64,000 bases of DNA from NCBI GenBank assembly GCA_946902985.2, contig OX336388.2, positions 1,695,917,978 through 1,695,981,977 on the forward strand, read 5' to 3'. Both the position numbers and the translations under genes were made by a program. Positions 41,235 to 54,975 of the stretch are shown one piece after another (positions within the stretch are counted from its first letter, which is position 1; the number at the start of each line of letters is the position of its first letter). Source of the DNA: Meconema thalassinum (lineage: Eukaryota > Arthropoda > Insecta > Orthoptera > Tettigoniidae). The notes below the pieces were generated by a model. That model did no database searches. It was not told where the DNA came from and saw nothing but the letters and a program-made list of their open reading frames with translations.

Positions 41235-44200
41235 CTAATTATGACACGAAAGTATAACATCGTTACTAATTATGACAAGTAACTGTAATTTCGATACAAA
41301 TTATGACAGGTAACTGTAACTTCGTTACTTATTATGACAAGTAACAGTACCTTCGATGCTAATTAGGACAGGAAACTGTTACTTCGATACTAATTATGAC
41401 AAGTAACTGTAACTTCGATACTAATGATGACAGGTAACTGTAACTACGTTACTACTTATGACAAGTAACTGTAATTTCGATACAAATTATGGCAGGTAAC
41501 TGTAACTTCGATACTAATTATGACAGGTAACAGTAACTTCGATACTAATTATGACAAGTAACAGTAACTTCGATACTAATTATGACAAGAAACTGTAATT
41601 TCGAAACTAATTATGACAGGTAACTGTAACATCGTTACTAATTATGACAAGTAACTGTAATTTCGATACAAATTATAGCAGGTAACTGTAACTTCGATAC
41701 TAATTATGACAGGTAACAGTAACTTCGATACAAATTATGAAAAGTAACTGTAACTTCGATACTAATTATGACAGGTAACTGTTACTTCGATATTAATAAT
41801 GACAATTAACTCTAACTTCGTTACTAATTATGACAAGTAACTGTAATTTTCATAAAAAAATTATGGCAGGTAACTCTAACTTCGATACTAATTATGACAA
41901 GGAACTGTAATTTCGATACAAATTATGGCAGGTAACGGTAACATCGATACTAGTTATGACAGGTAAGAGTAACTTCGATACTAATTATGACAAGTAACTC
42001 TAACTTCGATACTAATTATGACAGGTAACTGTAACATCGTTACTAATTATGACAAGTAACTGTAATTGCAATACAATTTGTGGCAGGTAATTGTAATTTC
42101 GATACTAATTATGACAGGTAACAGTAACTTCGATACTAATTATGACAAGTAACAGTTACTTCGATACTAATTATGACAGGTAACTGTAACTTCGCGACTA
42201 ATTATGACAAGTAACTGTAATTACGATACAAATTATGTCAGGTAACTGTAACTTCGATACTAATTATGACAGGTAACTGTAACTTCGATACTAATTATGA
42301 CAAGGAACTGTAATTTCGATACAAATTATGGCAGGTAACTGTAACTTCGTTACTAATTATGACAAGTAACTGTAATTTCGATACAAATATTGGCAGGTAA
42401 CTGTAACTTCGATACTAATTATGTCAGGTATCAGTAACTTCGATACTAATTATGACAAGTAACTGTAACTTCGTTACTATTTATGACAGGTAACTGTAAC
42501 TTCGTGACTAATTATGACAAGTAACTGTAATTTCGATACAAATTATGGCAGGTAACTGTAACTTCGATACTAATTATGACAGGTAACAGTAACTTCGATA
42601 CTAATTATGACAAGTAACTGTAACTTCGATACAAGTTATGACAGGTAACTGTAACTTCGATACTAATTATGACAAGAAACTCTAACTTCGTTACTAATTA
42701 TGACAAGTAACTGTAATTTAGATAAAAAATTATGGTGGGTAACTGTAACTTCAATACTAATTATGACAGATAACAGTAACTTCGATACTAATTATGACAG
42801 GTAACTGTAACTTCGTTACTAATTATAACAAGTAACTTTAATTTCGATACAAATTATGGCAGGTAACTGTAACTTCGGTACTAATTATGACAAGTCCCTG
42901 TAATTTCGAAACAAATTATGACAGGTAACAGTAACTTCGATACTAATTATGACAGGAAAGTGTAACTTCGTTACTAATTATGACAAGTAACTGTAATTTC
43001 GATACAAATTATGACAGGTAACTGTAACTTCGTTACCAATTATGACAAGTAACAGTACCTTCGATGCTAATTACGACAGGAAACTGTAAGTTCAATACTA
43101 ATTATGACAAGTAACTGTAACTTCGATACTAATTATGACAGGTAACTGTAACTTCGTGACTAATTATGACAAGTAACTGTAATTTCGATACAAATTATGG
43201 CAGGTAACTGTAACTTCGATACTAATTATGACAGGTATCTGTAACTTCGATACTAATTATGACAAGTAACTGTAATTTGGATACAAATTATGGCAGGTAA
43301 CTGTAACTTCGATACTAATTATGACAGGTAACAGTAACTTCGATACTAATTATGACAAGTAACAGTAACTTCGATACTAATTATGACAAGAAACTGTAAT
43401 TTCGAAACTAATTATGACAGGTAACTGTAACATCGTTACTAATTATGACAAGTAGCGGCAATTTCGATACAAATTATGGCAGGTAACAGTAACTTCGATA
43501 CTAATTATGACAGGTAACAGTAACTTCGATACAAATTATGAGAAGTAACTGTAACTTCCATACTAATTATGACAGGTAACAATAACTTCGATACTAATTA
43601 TGACAGGAAAGAATAACTTCGTGACTAATTATGACAAGTAACTGTAATTTCGATACAAATTATGACAGGTAACTGTAACTTCGTTACTAATTATGACAAG
43701 TAACAGTACTTTCGATGCTAATTATGACAAGTAACTGTAACTTCGATACTAATTATGACAAGGAACGGTAATTTCGATACAAATTATGGCAGGTAACTGT
43801 AACTTCGTTACTAATTATGACAAGTAACTATAATTTCGATACAAATTTTGGCAGGTAACTGTAACTTCGATACTAATTATGTCAGGTAACAGTAACTTCG
43901 ATACTTATTATGACAAGTAACCGTAACTTCGATACTAATTATGACAGGTAACTGTAACTTCGATACTAATTATGACAAGAAACTCTAACTTCGTTACTAA
44001 TTATGACAAGTAACTGTAATTTAGATAAAAATTATGGTGGGTTACTCTAACTTCAATACTAATTATGACAGGAAACAGTAACTTCGATACTTATTATGAC
44101 AGGTAACTGTAACTTCGTTACTAATTATGACAAGTAACTTTAATTTCGATACAAATTATGGCAGGTAACTGTAACTTCGTTACTAATTATGACAAGTCCC

Positions 44201-47200
44201 TGTAATTTCGATACAAATTATGGCAGGTATCTGTAACTTCCATACTAATTATGACAGGTAACAGTAACTTCGATACTAATTATGACACGAAAGTATAACA
44301 TCGTTACTAATTATGACAAGTAACTGTAATTTCGATACAAATTATGACAGGTAACTGTAACTTCGTTACTTATTATGACAAGTAACAGTACCTTCGATGC
44401 TAATTAGGACAGGAAACTGTTACTTCGATACTAATTATGACAAGTAACTGTAACTTCGATACTAATGATGACAGGTAACTGTAACTACGTTACTACTTAT
44501 GACAAGTAACTGTAATTTCGATACAAATTATGGCAGGTAACTGTAACTTCGATACTAATTATGACAGGTAACAGTAACTTCGATACTAATTATGACAAGT
44601 AACAGTAACTTCGATACTAATTATGACAAGAAACTGTAATTTCGAAACTACTTATGACAGGTAACGGTAACTTCGTTACTAATTATGACAAGTAACTGTA
44701 ATTTCGATACAAATTATGGCAGGTAACTGTAACTTCGATACTAATTATGACAGGTAACAGTAACTTCGATACAAATTATGACAAGTAACTGTAACTTCGA
44801 TACTAATTATGAGAAGTAACTGTTACTTCGATATTAATAATGACAATTAACTCTAACTTCGTTATTAATTATGACAAGTAACTGTAATTTTCCTAAAAAA
44901 ATAATGGCAGGTAACTGTAACTTCGATACTAATTATGACAGGTAACAGTAACTTCGATACTAATTATGACAAGTAACAGTAACTTCGATACTAATTATGA
45001 CAAGAAACTGTAATTTCGAAACTAATTATGACAGGTAACTGTTACTTCGATATTAATAATGACAATTAACTCTAACTTCGTTACTAATTATGACAAGTAA
45101 CTGTAATTTTCATAAAAAAATTATGGCAGGTAACTCTAACTTCGATACTTATTATGACAAGGAACTGTAATTTCGATACAAATTATGGCAGGTAACGGTA
45201 ACATCGATACTAGTTATGACAGGTAAGAGTAACTTCGATACTAATTATGACAAGTAACTCTAACTTCGATACTAATTATGACAGGTAACTGTAACATCGT
45301 TACTAATTATGACAAGTAACTGTAATTTCAATACAATTTGTGGCAGGTAATTGTAATTTCGATACTAATTATGACAGGTAACAGTAACTTCGATACTAAT
45401 TATGACAAGTAACAGTTACTTCGATACTAATTATGACAAGTAACTGTAACATCGATACTAATTATGACAGGTAACTGTAACTTCGTTACTAATTATGACA
45501 AGTAACTGTAATTTCGATACAAATTGTGGCAGGTAACTGTAACTTCGATACTAACTATGACAGGTAACAGTAACATCGATACTAATTGTGACAAATAACT
45601 GTAACTTCGATACTAATTATGCCAGGTAACTGTAACCTCGTTACTAATTATGACAAGTAACGGTAATTTCGATACAAATTATGGCAGGTAACTGTAACTT
45701 CGATACTAATTATGACAGGTAACAGTATCATCGATTCTAATTATGACAAGTAACTATAACTTCGATACAAATTGAGACAGGTTACTGTAACATCGATACT
45801 AATTATGACAAGAAACTCTACCTTCGTTAATAAATATGACAAGTAACAGTAATTTTGATTAAAAAAATTATGGTAGGTAACTGTAACTTCAATACTAATT
45901 ATGACAGGTAACAGTAACTTCGATAGTAATTATGACATGTAACTGTAACTTCGATACTAATTATGACAAGTAACTGTAACTTCGATACTAATTATTACAG
46001 GTAATTGTAACTTCGTTACTAATTATGACAAGTAACTGTAATTTCGTTACAAATTATGGCAGGTAATTGTAATTTCGATACTAATTGTGACAGGTAACAG
46101 TAACTTCGATACTAATTATGACAAGTAACAGTAACTTCGACACTAATTATGACAAGTAACTGTAACTTCGATACAAATTATGACAGGTAACTGTAACTTC
46201 GTGACTAATTATGACAAGTAACTGTAATTTCGATACAAATTATGGCAGGTAACTGTAACTTCGATACTAATTATGACAGGTAACTGTAACTTCGATACTA
46301 ATTATGACAAGGAACTGTAATTTCGTTACAAATTATGGCAGGTAACTGTAACTTCGTTACTAATTATGACAAGTAACTGTAATTTCGATACAAATATTGG
46401 CAGGTAACTGTAACTTCGATACTAATTATGTCAAGTATCAGTAACTTCGATACTACTTATGACAAGTAACTGTAACTTCGATACTAATTAGGACAGGTAA
46501 CTGTAACTTCGTGACTAATTATGACAAGTAACTGTAATTTCGATACAAATTATGGCAGGTAACTGTAACTTCGATACTAATTATGACAGGTAACTATAAC
46601 TTCGATACATGTTATGACAGGTCACTGTAACTTCGATACTAATTATGACAAGAAACTCTAACTTCGTTACTAATTATGACAAGTAACTGTAATTTAGATA
46701 AAAAATTAGAGTGGGTAACTGTAACTTCAATACTAATTATGACAGGTAACAGTAACTTCGTTACTAATTATGAGAAGTCCCTGTAATTTCGATACAAATT
46801 ATGACAGGTAACAGTAACTTCGACAATAATTATGACAGGAAAGTGTAACTTCGTTACTAATTATGACAAGTAACTGTAATTTCGATTCAAATTATGACAG
46901 GTAACTGTAACTTCGTTACCAATTATGACAAGTAACAGTACCTTCGATGCTAATTATGACAGGAAACTGTAACGTCGATACTAATTATGACAAGTAACTG
47001 TAACTTCGATACTAATGATGACAGGTAACTGTAACTACGTTACTAATTATGACAAGCAACTGTAATTTGGATACAAATTAAGGCAGGTAACTGTAACTTC
47101 GATACTAATTATGACAGGTAACAGTAACTTCGATACTAATTATGACAAGTAACAGTAATTTCGATACTAATTATGACAAGAAACTGTAATTTCGAAACTA

Positions 47201-50200
47201 ATTATGACAGGTAACTGTAACATCGTTACTAATTATGACAAGTAACTGCAATTTCGATACAAATTATGGCAGGTAACTGTAACTTCGATACTAATTATGA
47301 CAGGTAACAGTAACTTCGATACTTATTATGACAAGTAACTGTAACTTCGATACTAATTATGACAGGTAACTGTTACTTCGATATTAATAATGACAATTAA
47401 CTCTAACTTCGTTACTAATTATGACAAGTAACTGTAATTTTCATAAAAAATTATGGCAGGTAACTGTAACTTCGATACTAATTATGACAGATAACAGTAA
47501 CTTCGATACTAATTATGACAGGTAACTGCAACATCGTTACTAATTATGACAAGTAACTGTAATTTCTATATTAATTATGGCAAGTAACTGTAACATCGTT
47601 ACTAATTATGACAAGTAACTGTAATTTCGATACAAATTATGGCAGGTAACTGTAATTTCGATACTACTTATTACAGGTAATTGTAACTTCGTTACTAATT
47701 ATGACAAGTAACTGTAATTTCGTTACAAATTATGGCAGGTAATTGTAATTTCGATACTAATTATGACAGGTAACAGTAACTTCGATACTAATTATGACAA
47801 GTAACGGTAACTACGATACTAATTATGACAAGTAACTGTAACTTCGATACAAATTATGACAGGTAACTGTAACTTCGTGACTAATTATGACAAGTAACTG
47901 TAATTTCGATACAAATTATGGCAGTTAACTGTAACTTCGTTACTAATTATGACAAGTAACTGTAATTTCGATACAAATTATGGCAGGTAACTGTAACTTC
48001 GATTCTAATTATGACAAGGAACTGTAATTTCGATACAAAGTATGGCAGGTAACTGTATCTTCGTTACTAATTATGACAAGTAACTGTAATTTCGATACAA
48101 ATATTGGCAGGTAACTGTAACTTCGATACTAATTATGTCAGGTATCAGTAACTTCGATACTAATTATGACAAGTAACTGTAACTTCGTTACTAATTATGA
48201 CAGGTAACTGTAACTTCGTGACTAATTATGACAAGTAACTGTAATTTCGATACAAATTATGGCAGGTAACTGTAACTTCGATACTAATTATGACAGGTAA
48301 CAGTAACTTCGATACTAATTATGACAAGTAACTGTAATTTCGATACAATTTATGACAGGTAACTGTAACTTCGATACTAATTATGACAAGAAACTCTAAC
48401 TTCGTTACTAATTATGACAAGTAACTGTAATTTAGATAAAAAATTATGGTGGGTAACTGTAACTTCAATACTAATTATGACAAATTACAGTAACTTCGAT
48501 TCTAATTGTGACAGGTAACTGTAACTTCGTTACTAATTATAACAAGTAACTTTAATTTCGATACAAATTATGGCAGGTAACTGTAAGTTCGGTACTAATT
48601 ATGACACGTCCCTGTAATTTCGAAACAAATTATGACAGGTAACAGTAACTTCGATACTAATTATGACAGGAAAGTGTAACTTCGTTACTAATTATGACAA
48701 GTAACTGTAATTTCGATACAAATTATGACAGGTAACTGTAACTTCGTTACCAATTATGACAAGTAACAGTACCTTCGATGCTAATTATGACAGGAAACTG
48801 TAACTTTGATACTAATTATGACAAGTAACTGTAACTTCGATACTAATTATGACAGGTAACAGTAACTTCGTGACTAATTATGACAAGTAACTGTAATTTC
48901 GATACAAATTATGGCAGGTAACTGTAACTTCGATACTAATTATGACAGGTAACTGTAACTTCGATACTAATTATGACAAGTAACTGTAATTTGGATACAA
49001 ATTATGGCAGGTAACTGTAACTTCGATACTAATTATGACAGGTAACAGTAACTTCGATACTAATTATGACAAGTAACAGTAACTTCGATACTAATTATGA
49101 CAAGAAACTGTAATTTCGAAACTAATTATGACAGGTAACTGTAACATCGTTACTAATTATGACAAGTAACTGCAATTTCGATACAAATTATGGCAGGTAA
49201 CTGTAACTTCGATACTAATTATGACAGGTAACAGTAACTTCGATACTAATTATGACAAGTAATGTAACTTTCATACTAATTATGACAGGTAACAATAACT
49301 TCGATACTAATTATGACAGGAAAGTGTAACTTCGTTACTAATTATGACAAGTAACTGTAATTTCGATACAAATTATGACAGGTAACTGTAACTTCGTTAC
49401 TAATTATGACAAGTAACAGTACCTTCGATGCTAATTATGACAAGTAACTGTAACTTCGATACTAATTATGACAAGGAACGGTAATTTCGATACAAATTAT
49501 GGCAGGTAACTGTAACTTCGTTACTAATTATGACAAGTAACTGTAATTTCGATACAATTTTGGCAGGTAACTGTAACTTCGATACTAATTATGTCAGGTA
49601 ACAGTAACTTCGATACTAATTATGACAAGTAACTGTAACTTCGATACTAATTATGACAGGTAACTGTAACTTCGATACTAATTATGACAAGAAACTATAA
49701 CTTCGTTACTAATTATGACAAGTAACTGTAATTTAGATAAAAAATTATGGTGGGTAACTCTAACTTCAATACTAATTATGACAGGTAACAGTAACTTCGA
49801 TACTAATTATGACAGGTAACTGTAACTTCATTACTAATTATGACAAGTAACTTTAATTTCGATACAAATTATGGCAGGTAACTTTAACTTCGTTACTAAT
49901 TATGACAAGTCCCTGTAATTTCGATACAAATTATGGCAGGTATCTGTAACTTCCATACTAATTATGACAGGTAACAGTAACTTCGATACTAATTATGACA
50001 GGAAAGTATAACATCGTTACTAATTATGACAAGTAACTGTAATTTCGATACAAATTATGACAGGTAACTGTAACTTCGTTACTTATTATGACAAGTAACA
50101 GTACCTTCGATGCTAATTATGACAGGAAACTGTTACTTCGATAGTCATTATGACAAGTAACTGTAACTTCGATACTTATGATGACAGGTAACTGTAACTA

Positions 50201-51159
50201 CGTTACTACTTATTACATGTAACTGTAATTTCGATACAAATTATGGCAGGTAACTGTAACTTCGATACTAATTATGACAGGTAACAGTAACTTCGATACT
50301 AATTATGACAAGTAACAGTAACTTCGATACTAATTATGACAAGAAACTGTAATTTCGAAACTACTTATGACAGGTAACTGTAACTTCGTTACTAATTATG
50401 ACAAGTAACTGTAATTTCGATACAAATTATGGTAGGTAATTGTAACTTCGATACTAATTATGACAGGTAACAGTAACTTCGATACAAATTATGACAAGTA
50501 ACTGTAACTTCGATACTAATTATGAGAGGTAACTGTTACTTCGATATTAATAATGACAATTAACTCTAACTTCGTTACTAATTATGACAAGTAACTGTAA
50601 TTTTCATAAAAAAATTATGGCAGGTAACTGTAACTTCGATACTAATTATGACAGGTAACAAGGACTTCGATACTAATTATGACAAGTAACAGTAACTTCG
50701 ATACTAATTATGACAAGAAACTGTAATTTCGTAACTAATTATGACAGGTAACTGTAACATCGTTACTAATTATGGCAAGTAACTGTAATTTCGGTACAAA
50801 TTATGGCAGGTAACTGTAACTTCGTTACAAATTATGACAGGTAACAGTAACTTCGATACAAGTTATGACAAGTAACTGTAACTTCGATACTAATTATGAC
50901 AGGTAACTGTTACTTCGATATTAATAATGACAATTAACTCTAACTGCGTTACTAATTATGACAAGTAACTGCAATTTTCATAAAAAAATTATGGCAGGTA
51001 ACTGTAACTTCGATACTTATTATGACAAGGAACTGTAATTTCGATACAAATTATGGCAGGTAACTGTAACATCGATACTAGTTATGACAGGTAAGAGTAA
51101 CTTCGATACTAATTATGACAAGTAACTCTAACTTCGATACTAATTATGACAGGTAACTG

Positions 51160-54100
51160 TAACATCGTTACTAATTATGACAAGTAACTGTAATTTCAAT
51201 ACAATTTATGGCAGGTAATTGTAAATTCGATACTAATTATGACAGGTAACAGTAACTTCGATACTAATTATGACAAGTAACAGTTACTTCGATACTAATT
51301 ATGACAAGTAACTGTAACTTCGATACTAATTATGACAGGTAACTGTAACTTCGTTACTAATTATGACAAGTAACTGTAATTTCGATACAAATTGTGGCAG
51401 GTAACTGTAACTTCGATACTAACTATGACAGGTAACAGTAACATCGATACTAATTATGACAAATAACTGTAACTTCGATACTAATTATGCCAGGTAACTG
51501 TAACCTCGTTACTAATTATGACAAGTAACGGTAATTTCGATACAAATTATGGCAGGTAACTATAACTTCGATACTAATTATGACAGGTAACAGTATCTTC
51601 GATACTAATTATGACAAGTAATTATAACTTCGATACAAATTGAGACAGGTTACTGTAACATCGATACTAATTATGACAAGAAACTCTACCTTCGTTACTA
51701 AATATGACAAGTAACAGTAATTTCGATAAAAATTATGGTAGGGAACTGTAACTTCAATACTAATTATGACAGGTAACAGTAACTTCGATACTAATTATGA
51801 CATGTAACTGTAACTTCGATACTAATTATGACAAGTAACTGTAACTTCGATACTAATTATTACAGGTAATTGTAACTTCGTTACTAATTATGACAAGTAA
51901 CTGTCATTTCGTTACAAATTATGGCAGGTAATTGTAATTTCGATACTAATTGTGACAGGTAACAGTAACTTCGATACTAATTATGACAAGTAACAATAAC
52001 TTCGATACTAATTATGACAGGTAACTGTAACATCGATACTAATTATGACAGGTAACTGTAACTTCGATACTAATTATGACAAGGAACTGTAATTTCGTTA
52101 CAAATTATGGCAGGTAACTGTAACTTCGTTACTAAATATGACAAGTAACTGTAATTTCGATACAAATATTGGCAGGTAACTGTAACTTCGATACTAATTA
52201 TGTCAGGTATCAGTAACTTCGATACTACTTATGACAAGTAACTGTAACTTCGATACTAATTATGACAGGTAACTGTAACTTCGTGACTAATTATGACAAG
52301 TAACTGTAATTTCGATACAAATTATGGCAGGAAACTGTAACTTCGATACTAATTATGACAGGTAACAGTAACTTCGATACTAATTATGACAAGTAACTAT
52401 AACTTCGATACATGTTATGACAGGTCACTGTAACTTCGATACTAATTATGAAAAGAAACTCTAACTTCGTTACTAATTATGACAAGTATCTGTAATTTAG
52501 ATAAAAAATTATGGTGGGTAACTGTAACTTCAATACTAATTATGACAGGTAACAGTAACGTCGATACTAATTATGACAGGTAACTGTAACTTCGTGACTA
52601 ATTATGACAAGTAACTTTAATTTCGATACAAATTATGGCAGGTAACTGTAACTTCGTTACTAATTATGACAAGTCCCTGTAATTTCGATACAAATTATGA
52701 CAGGTAACAGTAACTTCGATAATAATTATGACAGGAAAGTGTAACTTCGTTACTAATTATGACAAGTAACTGTAATTTCGATACAAATTATGACAGGTAA
52801 CTGTAACTTCGTTACCAATTATGACAAGTAACAGTACCTTCGATGCTAATTATGACAGGAAACTGTAACTTCGATACTTATTATGGCAAGTAACTGTAAC
52901 TTCGATACTAATGATGACAGGTAACTGTAACTACGTTACTAATTATGACAAGTAACTGTAATTTGGATACAAATTATGGCAGGTAACTGTAACTTCGATA
53001 CTAATTATGACAGGTAACAGTAACTTCGATACTAATTATGACAAGTAACAATAACTTCGATACTAATTATGACAAGAAACTGTAATTTCGAAACTAATTA
53101 TGACAGGTAACTGTAACATCGTTACTAATTATGACAAGTAACTGGAATTTCGATACAAATTATGGCAGGTAACTGCAACTTCGATACTAATTATGACAGG
53201 TAACAGTAACTTCGATACTAATTATGACAAGTAACTGTAACTTCGATACTAATTATGACAGGTAACTGTTACTTCGATATTAATAATGACAATTAACTGT
53301 AATTTCTATACTAATTATGGCAAGTAACTGTAACTTCGTTACTAATTATGACAAGTAACTGTAATTTCGATACAAATTATGGCAGGTAACTGTAATTTCG
53401 ATACTAATTATTACAGGTAATTGTAACTTCGTTACTAATTATGACAAGTAACTGTAATTTCGTTACAAATTATGGCAGGTAATTGTAATTTCGATAATAA
53501 TTATGACAGGTAACAGTAACTTCGATACTAATTATGACAAGTAACGGTAACTTCGATACTTATTATGACAAGTAACTGTAACTTCGATACAAATTATGAC
53601 AGGTAACTGTAACGTCGTGACTAATTATGACAAGAAACTGTAATTTCGATACAAATTATGGCAGTTAACTGTAACTTCGTTACTAATTATGACAAGTAAC
53701 TGTAATTTCGATTCAAATTATGGCAGGTAACTGTAACTTCGATACTAATTATGACAGGTAAGAGTAACTTCGATACTAATTATGACAAGTAACTGTAACT
53801 TCGATACTAATTATGATAGGTAACTGTAACATCGTTACAAATTATGACAAGTAACTGTAATTTCGATAAAAATTATGGCAGGTAATTGTAATTTCGATAC
53901 TAATTATGACAGGTAACAGTAACTTCGATACTAATTATGACAAGAAACAGTAACTTCGATACTAATTATGACAAGTAACTGTAACTTCAGTAATAATTAT
54001 GACAGGTAACTGTAACTTCGTTACTAATTATGACAAGTAACTGTAATTTTGATAAAAAATTATGGTAGGTAACTGTTACTTCAATACTAATTATGACAGG

Positions 54101-54975
54101 TAACAGTAACTTCGATACTAATTTTGACAGGTAACAGTAACTTCGATACTAATTATGACAGAAAACAGTAACTTCGATACTAATTATGACAGGTAACAGT
54201 AACTTCGATAATAATTATGGCAGGTTACTGTAACATCGATAATAATTATGACAAGAAACTCTAACTTCGTTACTAATTATGACAAGTAACTGTAATTTTG
54301 ATAAAAAATTATGGTAGGTAACTGTTACTTCAATACTAATTATGACAGGTAACAGTAACTTCGATACTAATTTTGACAGGTAACAGTAACTTCGATACTA
54401 ATTATGACAGAAAACAGTAACTTCGATACTAATTATGACAGGTAACAGTAACTTCGATAATAATTATGGCAGGTAACTGTAACTTCGAAACTAATTATGA
54501 CAGTTAAATGTAGCTTCGTTACTAATTATGACAATTAACTGTAATTTCGATAAAAATTATGGCAGGTAACTGTAACTTCGATACCAATCGTGACAGGTAA
54601 GAGTAACTTCGATACTAATTATGACAAGTAACTGTAACTTCGATACTAATTATGACAGGTAAATGTAACATCGTTACTAATTATGACAAGTAACTGTAAT
54701 TTAGATACGAATTATGGCAGGTAATTGTAATTTCGATACTAATTATGACAGGTAACAGTAACTTCGATACTAATTATGACAAGTAACAGTAACTTCGATA
54801 CTAATTATGACAAGTAACTGTAACTTCGATACTAATTAAGACAGGTAACTGTAACTTCGTTACTAATTACGACAAGTAACTGTAATTTCGATACAAATTT
54901 TGGCATGTAACTGTAACTTCGATACTAATTATGACAAGAAACAGTAACTTCGATACTAATTATGACAGGTAACTG
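51160..54975 (+). repeat. 3816-bp tandem duplication, left copy
   Basis: About 123 monomers. Pairs with the next 3.8 kb at a constant offset of 3816, counted at ATTGTGGCAG (51391/55207), CTTCAG (53985/57801) and ACAGGTAACT (54841/58657). The copies are nearly identical; a few substitutions such as TTTCAATACAATTT against TTTCGATACAATTT lie at the left edge. Boundaries are approximate to about one monomer. Confidence 0.8.

Larger units (their letters stand above)
40619..42585 (+). repeat. 1738-bp tandem duplication, right copy (with insertion)
   Basis: Right copy of 38881-40618, lengthened to 1967 bp by the insertion at 41006-41219 and its 15-bp target duplication (1738 + 214 + 15). The offset is 1738 before and 1967 after the insertion. 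The copies differ at only a few bases that I noticed (for example AACTCTAATTTTC against AACTGTAATTTTC, and ATATTTGCAGG against ATATTGGCAGG), so the duplication is recent. Confidence 0.82.
33377..50047 (+). repeat. Large higher-order unit 3, expanded and rearranged
   Basis: Begins with the same start marker as units 1 and 2. It follows unit 2 at offset 11,010 only for the first few hundred bases. Tandem duplications then enlarge it (622 bp at 33.9-35.2 kb, 1738 bp at 38.9-42.6 kb, and others I did not resolve). The start marker recurs at 39327, 41294, 44338 and 50048. Marker monomers of units 1 and 2 reappear in order, for example AACTACTTATGACAGGTAAC at 44646 and TTTCTATATTAATTATGG near 47562. 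The right boundary is my choice at the 50048 marker and is uncertain. Confidence 0.5.
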
